Made by a program: the position numbers and the translations under genes. From contig JAYODU010000002.1 of NCBI GenBank assembly GCA_038106445.1, forward strand, positions 248,001 through 312,000: a DNA stretch of 64,000 nucleotides, given 5' to 3'. The notes below the pieces were generated by a model. It saw only the letters and a program-made list of their open reading frames with translations. It was not told where the DNA came from and ran no database searches. Below, in pieces: positions 25,032-34,500 of the stretch. The stretch comes from Pseudemcibacter sp038106445. GTDB lineage: Bacteria; Pseudomonadota; Alphaproteobacteria; Sphingomonadales; Emcibacteraceae. How positions within the stretch are numbered: the first letter of the stretch is position 1; every line of letters begins with the position of its first letter.

Positions 25032-25136
25032 ATGATACCCGGTGTTATTCAGATTTTAATCGTTGTAGTGATTATTGCCGTCATCGTCACACCGGTTGCA
25101 ATTGATCTTTATAACAAACGCAAAAACAAGAAATAG
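25032..25136 (+). CDS. 34-residue single-pass membrane protein
   Basis: A short frame with its own ribosome site (AAGGAATTATAC) directly before the ATG. The protein starts MIPGV, has one strongly hydrophobic segment of about 20 residues (residues 5-24, mostly I and V), and ends with a basic tail (YNKRKNKK). The tail predicts an N-out/C-in orientation. Such small proteins often act as membrane-protein accessory subunits or stress peptides, but I recognise no family. It lies alone between the divergent M24 operon and the convergent GNAT gene, four bases from the latter's stop. Confidence 0.6.
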   Translation: MIPGVIQILIVVVIIAVIVTPVAIDLYNKRKNKK

Positions 25137-25140
25137 TTTT

Positions 25141-25641
25141 CTAAATCTGCTTCTGCATAATAACAACATCAACCCATCTGCCGAATTTAAACCCCACTTC
25201 GTTTAAGGTCCCCACTTTCCTGAAACCCAGTTTTTTATGAAGTTTTACGGAACCGTGATTTTCACTATCCCCGATCACGGCAATCACATTTTTAAGGCCA
25301 AGTTTTTTACATTCCTGTAAAATGACCGTCATCAGTTTAAAACCAACGCCCGTGCCCTGATGAGAAGGGTGAACATAAATGGCATTTTCCACTGTTTTTG
25401 AATATGCCGAACGCTGCCGGTAAAGCGATATATAGGAATAACCGATCACCCGGCCATCCATTTCCGCCACAAGATGCGGAAATCCCGTACGTCTTATCTG
25501 CGCCCTTTTTTCAAGAAGTTCGTCCCGCGTTGGCGGGATTTCATCAAATGTTGCCGTTCCATGCAGCACTTCATTTTCATAAATTTCATAAATGGCACCA
25601 ATATCTGTTTTTTCAGATGGTCTTATTATCAGTTCAGTCAT
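25141..25641 (-). CDS. GNAT acetyltransferase, phosphinothricin/L-methionine sulfoximine type
   Basis: A 166-residue acetyltransferase. The ATG at 25641 overlaps the nitrilase 3' end by eight bases. It has the Pat/MddA pattern: IRPSEKTDIGAIYEIYE at the start, GTATFDEIPPT, VAEMDGRVIGY and the acetyl-CoA loop VHPSHQGTGVG, then LHKKLGFRKVGTL. These enzymes acetylate the amino group of glutamate-analog toxins or methionine sulfone/sulfoximine. Co-transcription with a nitrilase suggests a shared nitrogen-compound role, which is an inference. Confidence 0.87.
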   Translation of the reverse strand: MTELIIRPSEKTDIGAIYEIYENEVLHGTATFDEIPPTRDELLEKRAQIRRTGFPHLVAEMDGRVIGYSYISLYRQRSAYSKTVENAIYVHPSHQGTGVGFKLMTVILQECKKLGLKNVIAVIGDSENHGSVKLHKKLGFRKVGTLNEVGFKFGRWVDVVIMQKQI

Positions 25642-26602
25642 CAATGGTTTCCACAGTTGTCAGTCGGGTGCGGTCCACCACAAGCTTTGTTACATCGGGT
25701 CTGGAATAATGGCCGACCGGGTCAAAATTCTGCCGTTCTTCGCGCACACGGGCATGATCAATTTCTGCAACGTAAAGCCCTTCTTCGCCCACCTGCGGTT
25801 CTATAACCCAATCGCCATTTGGCGCGGAAAGGCACGATCCGCCATTGGCCAGAAATTCAGCCTCTCCAAGGCTTTCTTTAATTTTATCAAGATATGGTGT
25901 TGATCTCGGAAAATCATCAGGGCGCATCAGCGCGGATACGGACATAACATATGACCTGCCCTCTTTTGCCATGTGGCGGGTAATATCAAATGTGTTTCTT
26001 TTGCTACCCGGCCAGATCGCCACATGAAGGTCTTCTCCCATCCCATAAAGGGCCGCCCGCGGAAGCGGCATCCAGTTTTCCCAGCAGTTTAGCCCACCAA
26101 CCGTAAAGGCGCCAAGTTCATGGGTACGAAGGCCGTGCCCGTCCCCAGGTGCCCACGTCAGCCTTTCTTCATATGTTGGCTGAAGTTTCCGGTGAACCGA
26201 ACAAATTACGCCCTGTTTATTAATATAAACCATGCTGGCATATAAACTGTGGCCGCCACGGTCTTTCGGTCTTTCAATTATGCCAAGATAAACGGCGATA
26301 TTGCCTTTTTTCGCGGCGTCACATACGTCATCAAGATAACCGGATTCAATTTGAACCGCATGTTTCATATATTCAGCGTGGAATTCTTTCTGATCAGTCG
26401 CATCCCAGCGCGCACCATCGGTCAGTGCAATCCAGAACGGATACCCCGGCACAAGCGCTTCACCAAACGCGACCAGATCAACCCCCTGCTTCGCCGCATC
26501 ATTAATACTATCAATAACTTTTTTAAGCGTTGCATCACGATCAAGCCATACGGGTGCAATCTGCGCAAGGCCGACTTTCAACTGATCCTTTTTACCGGAC
26601 AT
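25634..26602 (-). CDS. Nitrilase (carbon-nitrogen hydrolase family)
   Basis: A 322-residue cytoplasmic enzyme with the catalytic triad E48 (FGEALVPGYP), K139 (HRKLQPTYEERL) and C173 (GGLNCWENWMPL). The CWEN motif and length put it in the true nitrilase branch (nitrile to acid plus ammonia) and not among amidases. AAGGTG precedes the ATG. Aliphatic or aryl-acetonitrile substrates are both possible. The downstream GNAT gene overlaps its stop. Confidence 0.9.
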   Translation of the reverse strand: MSGKKDQLKVGLAQIAPVWLDRDATLKKVIDSINDAAKQGVDLVAFGEALVPGYPFWIALTDGARWDATDQKEFHAEYMKHAVQIESGYLDDVCDAAKKGNIAVYLGIIERPKDRGGHSLYASMVYINKQGVICSVHRKLQPTYEERLTWAPGDGHGLRTHELGAFTVGGLNCWENWMPLPRAALYGMGEDLHVAIWPGSKRNTFDITRHMAKEGRSYVMSVSALMRPDDFPRSTPYLDKIKESLGEAEFLANGGSCLSAPNGDWVIEPQVGEEGLYVAEIDHARVREERQNFDPVGHYSRPDVTKLVVDRTRLTTVETIDD

Positions 26603-26730
26603 AAATTCACCTTTTTCTTAAACAAATAAACATTTCAATATTTTTATGCATCCGTCAATCCAAATGACGATTAGTACTCTCTTAATCCTTTTATTTTATT
26701 CTATTTTGAAGACAAGTTAAGGACGAATAG

Positions 26731-28034
26731 ATGGCAAGAATTCCTGATCGGTTCTTGGGATTTTCATTTTCAGTTGGTGATATACTGATCGAGACTGACA
26801 TTAATTTTGACGTAAAGCACGCAGATGGCGCCATAAGTGATCTGGGTCTGAGCGCTAAAGATACAGAAACCATAAATTTTACCGAACTGTTATCAGAGGA
26901 AGACAAACACTCCTTCAAACAGTTATGTTCGTCGTTGAAACCGGCAAACCGGATTGGCCCAGTTAATTTCTGGCTAAATACCAAAAATAAAAAAAAGAAA
27001 AAATACGCCGTATTCATGAGCAAGCTTGCCGATGATAAAAACCGGATTTTTATCGTGCTTGTGGCAGCATTCCGGCTTGGCCGAAACAGTGACATGCAAA
27101 ATGATATGCTGGACGATGAAACAAGCCAAACGCTGATTGGGAAAATCGAAGACATCCTGCTGGAAAATAAAGATCAGCAAAAAAAGCTCAACATAACCCT
27201 GATGGAAACGGAAGACGGCGCATTACAAAATCAGGAACAAACCGAACTGATCCAGCTTTTAAACAAATATTCCACCGGCGGGAATACGGCCGGGAAGTTG
27301 GGTGATAACCTTTTTGCCGTCGTCCATGCGCAAGAACCAGACGGGCTTGAAACAAAGGACCTGATCCGCGAACTTACCAAATCGACGGGGATCGCCCTTA
27401 ATTCCACAACCATAGATGCAGACAGCTCGGTACTTAGCGAAGAAGACGGTATCCGCGCACTTATTTTCAGCCTTCAGCAATTCGCCGATGACAGCGAAGG
27501 GTTTAACGTTGAAAGCCTTGCCAAAGGATATGATGAAATTGTTGAAAACACGACTGCAAAAGTGAAACATTTACGCCATATCCTTGATGAAGGGGATTTT
27601 TCCCTTGTTTATCAGCCGATCGTTTCCCTTAAAACAAACAATGTCCATCATTCGGAAGCATTGATCCGTTTTAACGATCCCGAACTTCATAATCTGCAGT
27701 TTGAAACCATTTGCTTTGCTGAAAAAATTGGCCTGATACAGGAATTTGACCGTGCAACCTTTAAACGGGCCGTTGAAAAAATTGATCAGATGAAAAAACA
27801 TGGCAGTCCCACAAAGCTGGCGGGGAATATGTCCGTGATGCACTGGTGGATAAAAAAATCCGTGCGTTTCTCAGGTCTATTGTCATGCTTTGTAATGATC
27901 TGTCGATTGAAACTATCGCCGAATGGGTTGAAACCGAAGAACAGGCGGAGCTTTTAAAATCATTGGGTGTTACCTACGCACAAGGGTATCTTTACGGTCG
28001 GCCCAACACGGGTATCAAGGCCATAGCGGGGTGA
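26731..28034 (+). pseudogene. EAL-domain c-di-GMP phosphodiesterase gene with out-of-frame internal deletion
   Basis: The frame from 26731 (good AAGGACG site) encodes an unrecognised N-terminal half (about residues 1-270, acidic and helical) followed by an EAL domain: FSLVYQPIVSLK, SEALIRFND (the EAL motif) and KLAGNMS. At about 27826-27834 the reading jumps. The domain resumes in another frame as YVRDALVDKKIRAF, IETIAEWVETEEQ and QGYLYGRP. Compared with normal EAL domains roughly 75-80 residues are gone, including the EITE, DDFG and KIDG metal/catalytic motifs. The product, which runs on 39 residues in the wrong frame, cannot be active. Confidence 0.83.
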
Positions 28035-28047
28035 TTTTCAATTCGCC

Positions 28048-28638
28048 TTATGAGAACGCATGGCTGCGGATAATTTCATTTTTCACCACTTTCTTTTTAC
28101 CATCACTTTCATCCTTAATTTTCCAGCTTCGGTAAAGATGCACTTTGGATACCGGATTAATCAGGCACTCCCCCGGTTGTTCAAGCAGGTCTGGTGAAAC
28201 CCTGTTTTTTCGAAGCCGTGCAAGCGTCATATGCGGGCGGTATTTATCCCGCTGCGGAATATCATATCCCGCATCAAGAAGCGCATGGTTTAATTTTGCC
28301 TGTAACGTCATCAGGGGTTCATCACGCGTCACATCGGCCACCAGAACAGCCCCTGTTTCCGGGCTGGGAAAGAGGCGTAAATGCCCGACTTTAAGGGTAA
28401 ATGGGTTAAATTCTTCGCTAACTTTTGCCACTACGGGCATAATGTTATCAGCTTCCACGCTTGGAATATCACCAATAAAACAAAGGGTTATGTGGTAATT
28501 AGCAACGGGCACCCAACGAATATTTAAATCCGCAAGGGCCGCGCGAAGTGACTCAAGCCGGGCGGTTATATTATCCACAATGTCCTGCGATACGGATATC
28601 GCGGTAAAGGCACGGATGGTGGATGGTAAGTCACTCAT
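28048..28638 (-). CDS. thpR: RNA 2',3'-cyclic phosphodiesterase (2'-5' RNA ligase family)
   Basis: A 196-residue two-histidine (2H) phosphoesterase. Both HxTx motifs are present: H49-I-T51-L and H136-M-T138-L. Length and the starting RAFTAISVS pattern match ThpR. It opens 2',3'-cyclic phosphates and can join tRNA halves in vitro. It is the last gene of a minus-strand run from the amidohydrolase, 12 bases after a small exported protein. Confidence 0.9.
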   Translation of the reverse strand: MSDLPSTIRAFTAISVSQDIVDNITARLESLRAALADLNIRWVPVANYHITLCFIGDIPSVEADNIMPVVAKVSEEFNPFTLKVGHLRLFPSPETGAVLVADVTRDEPLMTLQAKLNHALLDAGYDIPQRDKYRPHMTLARLRKNRVSPDLLEQPGECLINPVSKVHLYRSWKIKDESDGKKKVVKNEIIRSHAFS

Positions 28639-28650
28639 CCATGTAAAATA

Positions 28651-28992
28651 TCACCTTACATTATAAATGACATTAAGTTTTACAGACCGGTCATTGTTAT
28701 TTTTCCACATCATGCAATGTTCGCGGTCTTCCATCGCGGTGAAAAGTTCCGCATGATCATGGGTGGATTTTTCCGGGGTGGCATATGTCATATTGTCCCC
28801 GTTGAAATAATGGATATTGAACGCCAGATCACGGCTACTCATAAACGCGTAATCAAGTTTCCTGCCAAATTCAAGCGGCAGACAGATTTGGTGTACCTCA
28901 TCGGGTTTTACCGAAATACTGTCTGTTCTTTCCCGCGCAGAAGCAGGGAAAAACATTGAAGAACATATGATAAGGATGGCTATTTGCTTCAT
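28651..28992 (-). CDS. Small exported protein, unknown function
   Basis: A 113-residue protein. I start at the ATG at 28992, which follows AAGAG; an earlier start would put nine polar residues before the signal. The signal peptide (MKQIAILIICSSMFFPASA) is clear, with cleavage probably after SARE or just before. The mature part has two cysteines (ICLP, HCMMW) and aromatic/acidic stretches (YFNGDNMTY, HDHAELFTAMED). No family is recognised. The gene is 12 bases upstream of thpR. Confidence 0.62.
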   Translation of the reverse strand: MKQIAILIICSSMFFPASARERTDSISVKPDEVHQICLPLEFGRKLDYAFMSSRDLAFNIHYFNGDNMTYATPEKSTHDHAELFTAMEDREHCMMWKNNNDRSVKLNVIYNVR

Positions 28993-29092
28993 ATCGAAAC
29001 TCTTGTCTGAATTAATCATTCAGACAAGATTCTCGCATAAAGATTTTTCACAAAAATTAAGATTAGTTACAATTTTAATGACTAATTTTGCA

Positions 29093-29542
29093 TCAAATTT
29101 GCACATCGACAGGATTGAAATCATCATCCTCATCATTGGCTAGATAAGTCTTTGCCTTACATGAACAGCATTTTAAATGTGAAAAATACTTGGGAAGAAC
29201 CATTAATGGAAAAAGTGGGATAATGAAACAAATAAGAATTGGAATTTGCCACAAGGAGTATTTATACATTCTCACTGTTCGTTCCGAGCCACAATTTGAA
29301 CATTTATTCCCTTCTTGCTCAGCGTATTCACTGTCTATGTTATTTAAGTGATCTAATGCTGTCTCAAATTCTTTTTCCACCACCTGCAATTTTACGTTTC
29401 CAAGTGCCTGCGAGTAATAATAGTTTGTTTGAATGTGATTTTCGTCTTGGATTGTAGCAAAAAGACTCTTATCTCTAAGGTACTCACGGGCTATAATTGA
29501 CTCTGATACATTAAAAAAGATTTTTACAACCCTGAGCCCCAC
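29093..29542 (-). CDS. DUF2007-like protein with zinc-ribbon cysteines and a membrane segment
   Basis: A 149-residue protein. The open frame reaches back to 29695 inside the symporter gene, but a GTG at 29542 with AGGAAAG seven bases upstream gives the natural start, eight bases after the symporter stop. Residues 1-75 (RVVKIFFNVSESIIAREYL, FETALDHLNNID) resemble the DUF2007 'putative signal transducing protein' fold. CSNCGS and CCSCKAK flank a hydrophobic segment (PILICFIIPLFPLMVL), so a zinc ribbon around a membrane hairpin is likely. Function is unknown. Confidence 0.6.
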   Translation of the reverse strand: MGLRVVKIFFNVSESIIAREYLRDKSLFATIQDENHIQTNYYYSQALGNVKLQVVEKEFETALDHLNNIDSEYAEQEGNKCSNCGSERTVRMYKYSLWQIPILICFIIPLFPLMVLPKYFSHLKCCSCKAKTYLANDEDDDFNPVDVQI

Positions 29543-29550
29543 TTTCTTTC

Positions 29551-31302
29551 CTACCCCTTTGGCACCCGAATCCGTTCGACCATATCCTGCACGTCCTGCG
29601 GGGGTTCGCTGGTCATTTTGGAAACAGCGTAGGCGACAAAAAAATTCAGGATCATACCCATTGTCCCCGCTCCTTCGGGGGAAATGCCAAACCACCAGTT
29701 TTCCGCGGTATTCGCCGCCGGATCAACGAATTTGAAATAGCTGATATAAGCACTCGTGAAGATCAGCCCCGTGATCATCCCGGCGATGGCGCCTTCCTTG
29801 TTCATGCGTTTATAAAAAATACCCATCAAAATCACCGGGAAGAAGGTCGATGCCGCAAGCCCGAAGGCAAAGGCCACCACCTGTGCCACAAAACCGGGCG
29901 GGTTTATGCCAAAATATCCCGCGATCAGCACCGCAATGGCCACGGCCATGCGCGCGAACATCAGTTCCTGTTTATCGGTAATTTCCGGAAGCAGCATTTT
30001 TTTAAATAAATCATGGGCCACCGATGTGGATATCACCAATAGTAATCCAGCCGCGGTCGATAGCGCCGCCGCAAGGCCACCCGCCACCACAAGTGCCACG
30101 ACCCAGTTGGGAAGCGCAGCAATTTCCGGGTTGGCCAGCACCATGATGTCCTGATCAATATAAAGTTCATTTGCGCTGCCGCCATCAGGGTTGCTTAAAA
30201 GGCGTTCGCCGCTTGGGCCGCGGCCTTCGGTAAACTGCGGTGTGCCCTGAAACGCGGTGCCCGCCACATACTGGATTTTGCCATCACCATTTTTATCGCG
30301 CCAGGCGATCAGGTCAATGGCTTCCCAGTTTTTAAACCAGCCGGGCGTGTTTTGGTATTCGGCGTTTGATACCGTATCAATCAGGTTAAGGCGCGCAAAA
30401 GACGCCACCGCCGGGGCCGTGGTATAAAGGATCGCAATCAACACAAGCGCATAACCGGCACTAAGCCGCGCATCACGTACTTTTGGTACGGTAAAGAAAC
30501 GGACAATCACATGGGGAAGTCCCGCTGTGCCCACCATCAGCGCCGCCACTATGCAGAACATATCAATGGTTGATTTTTGCCCGTCGGTATACTGCCCAAA
30601 ACCAAGTTCAGTGGAAAGGCCGTTAAGTTTATCCAGAAGATATGTGCCCGAACCATCCGCCAGTGTGCTACCGAAGCCCAGTTGCGGGATCGGGTTACCT
30701 GTCATTAATATTGAAATAAAAATCGCCGGCACCATAAAGGCAAAAATAAGCACGCAATATTGTGCAACCTGGGTATAGGTAATCCCCTTCATTCCTCCAA
30801 GGACGGCATAGAAAAACACAATTGACATACCGATAAGCACGCCCATGGTGATATCCACTTCGAGAAAACGGGAAAAAACGATCCCCACCCCGCGCATTTG
30901 CCCAGCAACATAGGTAAAGGATACAAAAAGCGCGCAGATTACCGCAACCAGACGGGCGGTATCGGAATAATAACGGTCACCAACAAAATCTGGCACTGTA
31001 AACTGCCCGAATTTACGCAAATATGGTGCCAGAAGCAATGCAAGCAACACATAGCCACCGGTCCAGCCCATAAGGTACTGTGCCCCGTCGCGTCCCATAA
31101 AGCTGATCAGCCCGGCCATGGATATAAAACTGGCGGCACTCATCCAGTCAGCGGCTGTCGCCATCCCATTGGCAAGTGGCGGCACATGATGCCCGGCCAC
31201 ATAAAAATCATCGGTTGAACCGGCCTTGGCCCAAATGGCAATTGCGATATAAAGTGCGAAAGTTAACCCGACAATAATGTAGGTAAGAGTTTGTATGTCC
31301 AT
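29551..31302 (-). CDS. Sodium:solute symporter, large subunit (VC_2705/ActP-like)
   Basis: A 583-residue SSS-family transporter with about 13 hydrophobic segments. DDFYVAGHHVPPLANGMATAADWMSAASF is the family N-terminal pattern (residues 31-59), and GGLAAALSTAAGLLLVIST the sodium-site region. Partnership with a DUF4212 small protein defines the VC_2705 subgroup, related to acetate permease. It would import a short organic acid with sodium. It overlaps the DUF4212 gene by one base (TGATG). A soluble insertion (KNGDGKIQYVAG region) sits between helices and contains the acidic D-x-N-G-D-G pattern of a calcium loop. Confidence 0.88.
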   Translation of the reverse strand: MDIQTLTYIIVGLTFALYIAIAIWAKAGSTDDFYVAGHHVPPLANGMATAADWMSAASFISMAGLISFMGRDGAQYLMGWTGGYVLLALLLAPYLRKFGQFTVPDFVGDRYYSDTARLVAVICALFVSFTYVAGQMRGVGIVFSRFLEVDITMGVLIGMSIVFFYAVLGGMKGITYTQVAQYCVLIFAFMVPAIFISILMTGNPIPQLGFGSTLADGSGTYLLDKLNGLSTELGFGQYTDGQKSTIDMFCIVAALMVGTAGLPHVIVRFFTVPKVRDARLSAGYALVLIAILYTTAPAVASFARLNLIDTVSNAEYQNTPGWFKNWEAIDLIAWRDKNGDGKIQYVAGTAFQGTPQFTEGRGPSGERLLSNPDGGSANELYIDQDIMVLANPEIAALPNWVVALVVAGGLAAALSTAAGLLLVISTSVAHDLFKKMLLPEITDKQELMFARMAVAIAVLIAGYFGINPPGFVAQVVAFAFGLAASTFFPVILMGIFYKRMNKEGAIAGMITGLIFTSAYISYFKFVDPAANTAENWWFGISPEGAGTMGMILNFFVAYAVSKMTSEPPQDVQDMVERIRVPKG

Positions 31303-31577
31303 CAGTCATGACCCTCAGATGCTTCGCCGTCTTCATCCACGCCATATTTTTTATCAAGCGTGCTCATTTTCGCGACATAAACGAAAATCAACACGACAAA
31401 AACATAAATTGCGCCCTGCTGTGCCATCCAGAAACCAAATGGAAATCCAAAAAATTTGAACTGGTTCAGATAATCGACAAACAGGATACCCGCGCCGAAT
31501 GACACAACAAACCAGATCGCAAGTAACTTAAGCACAAGGCTTACATTATCCTTCCAGTACCCCTTATTATCACCCAT
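31302..31577 (-). CDS. DUF4212 small subunit of sodium:solute symporter
   Basis: A 91-residue inner-membrane protein with two hydrophobic segments (LLAIWFVVSFGAGILF and GAIYVFVVLIFVYVA) separated by the family pattern LNQFKFFGFPFGFWMAQQG. DUF4212 proteins are always found with VC_2705-type SSS transporters and are thought to be a partner subunit. Its ATG shares a base with the amidohydrolase stop (TAATG), and its stop shares bases with the symporter ATG, so all three are translated in series. Confidence 0.9.
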   Translation of the reverse strand: MGDNKGYWKDNVSLVLKLLAIWFVVSFGAGILFVDYLNQFKFFGFPFGFWMAQQGAIYVFVVLIFVYVAKMSTLDKKYGVDEDGEASEGHD

Positions 31578-34500
31578 TAGCGTGACCCCGTATCCAGGAT
31601 CGACTGGATTGTATAATGATGGCCACCCCTGATTATTGCCTGAACATTCTGGATATCGGTGATATCATCAAGCGGATCACCAATCAAGATCACCATATCG
31701 GCAAGTTTACCAACCTCAATGGTGCCAAGATCATTCTCAACACCAAGGTTTTTTGCCACATTGATGGTCGATGCCCTGATTGCATCAGCCGGACTTAAGC
31801 CCGCATTAACAAACTGGATGATTTCCATATGCTGCGCAACACCATATGGTAAAAACGGACTGTCCGTACCCGCCGCAACATTGGCACCGGCATCATGCAG
31901 TTTTTTGATCGTTTCATTTACCGCCGGTATCTGTTTTATTTCCTTTAAGGTAAAAGCTGAAGTTCTGGATCTGACCAGACTGTCCCGTTCATATGCATCA
32001 AGGAATGTGCGGTATTTAACATCGCTCTCATATTGCGGGTAACGCTCTATATATTCATGATAGCTACTGTCGAGAACCGCCGTCGGCGTGATCGTTAGAC
32101 CTGAACGCGCAATAATGCTGATCACATCATCGTAGCTTTTTGCCATATAGGAAAACTTGGGTGAATACCCGCGCCGACTTGTGGCAGCGATATGTTCAAC
32201 ACTGTCCATGCTGTTTTGTACCGCCGGTGAAATTTCATGACTGCTGAGCGGAATACCGACTTTATGGGCTTCACGTACCAGTATCTGCTGATATTCATCC
32301 GGAAGGCGCACATAGGATTTCACCATATCATAATCAAGATCCTGCATACGGTAAATTTCGTGCCAAAGGGCGCGTTCGGTTATTGCGTTGTAGGATTGCC
32401 CGTAATAAACACGTGGCCCACCGGTAAGCCACCCGGCATAAAACATGCGTGGGCCCATCATTTTACCGCTTTCCCATGTTTCCTTGCGCATAAGTGACTT
32501 ATAAGGATTGGAACCAGGGTCCCGGACACTGGTAATACCATAGGCAAGCCAGTTACGGCCCAGTTTCTGTCCGCGAAGCTCCGATTGATGGCTATGCCCC
32601 GCCATAAGGCCGGGGATCATGGTATTACGTGAATAATCAAGAAATTCACCAATCACTGGGTCCTGCCCGTGCGGGGCAATTTTTGTAATGCGCCCGGCGC
32701 TTACAAATACATCGACATTTTCCCGGTAACGATCCTGAACGCCATCAAACATTTTTCCGATATGTATGGTTTTATCACCTGCCTGGGCGCGCTGCCATGT
32801 TGCGTTAATCATCCTGTCTTCAACTTCACCCGTCAAATAGTTACAGGACCTAAGCAGACGACCAGCAATATAATAAATTTTTTCATCATTCTGCGACCAT
32901 CGCGGCATATGTGCCGGATCAACACAGCGGTTTTCAATGCTGCCGGTTATATTTCCGGCCGGATCAATGTAGGCAACCCTGATTTCACCCTCGGAAACAT
33001 AAGCCAGTTTGCCACCATCGCGGGATACGACAGGCCCGCTTCCATCGCGTGTTGAAAGGCCAATTGAATTTGGCATTTCAAGCATTTTTGACCGTTTGGT
33101 ATCAACGTTATATTGGCGTATCCCGTGCATTCCTTCCCTGAAACGTGAAGTCGCCGGATCAGCCACCGCAATGATAATATGTTCACCATCTGCCGTCCAG
33201 GCAGGACGACCTGGGGTATGTATCCCTTCGTCGATTACTTCGATGTTACCATAATCAATATCTATAACTTTAAGATCGGCACGACCCCAGGTGTTCGAAT
33301 AACTTCTCGCGGAAAGATAAGCAATTGATTTACCATCACGGGACCATGTGGGACGATATTCACGGTGCGCATCGTTGGTAATTCGCTGTTCGACACCATT
33401 TGACATATTTCTGACCCAGATGTCCATCTGGCCATCCCGATCCGAAACATAGGCAACAAACCTGCCATTCAATGTCCAGGCAGGATCATTTACCTGACTG
33501 CGGTCGATTGTCAGATTTTGTGCATTTTCATTGCCGCGCTGCATCCATAAATCACCAAGTGCGCTAAAAATAATATCATCTGTTTCAACAGAAACATCCA
33601 TATTACCGATACCGCGAACATATTGTGGTTCAAGACTATCAAAATCGCGTTTTTTCGTTACATATTCAGGTGCATTTGCCGTGATAGACGCCGTGAAGTC
33701 AACAAAACTGGCATCCCGGACAGTAACCAGCACATCGGTCGAACGGGCTCTTACGCCTAATGTTCTGAATTTGATCTGCCCGTCGGCAGTATAATAAATA
33801 CCGCGGCTGTTCCAGGCTGGTTTAAATGGGAAAACATCCCCTTCTTCAATGGCCGTTACATCGCGGTAGGCCGCAACATCATAAACATCATAAATGTAAT
33901 TAAGGCGGGTATCATTATCCTGTTGTGAAATATAGGTAAAGGCATCCCCGCGATCTGTCCATGCCGGGCGATAATAACGGGCAAGATCGGATTTGATCAG
34001 GCTTGTTTCAGTTTTTTCATCACCATCAAATTCAGCAAGGATAATTTCCGAATATTGTCCCCTTATTTCCCGGGTAAAAAGTATCCTGTTGCCATCTTTA
34101 TCCGGATGTCCTTCATCATCTGGATGGTTTGTCAGCTGTGTTGTCCGGCCACTGTTAACATCAACTTCCCAAATATCATAACTGCCAGCACTGTCTGATG
34201 CATAAATGATCGTATTATCATCGCTCCAGTCAGGCTCCCGGTCATCAAAATTTCCCGATGTGATCTGGCGCAGGTCCGTACCATCAACATTTATCGTCCA
34301 TATATGGAAGTAACCATTATAAAATCCCTGAAAGGCAATCTTTTCACCGTCCGGTGAAAAACTTGGTTCGCGCGCTTCCGGTTGTTGCCCGCTGGTAAGG
34401 GCAACTGCGCTTCCGCCCCTTGTCGGTAAAGTCCAGAGAATGCCTTGCAAATCCATTGCCAGTGTGCGTTCATTCGGCGAAAGACTTATGCCAAAATTGG

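Noticed and set aside
27846..28034. A small independent gene encoding the EAL C-terminus
   Set aside because: It has no ribosome site and matches only the last part of the EAL domain, continuing the upstream broken gene in another frame.
29543..29695. Upstream extension of the DUF2007-like gene
   Set aside because: The extra 51 residues are antisense-like shadow of the symporter C-terminus in another frame; a GTG with a ribosome site gives a better start.
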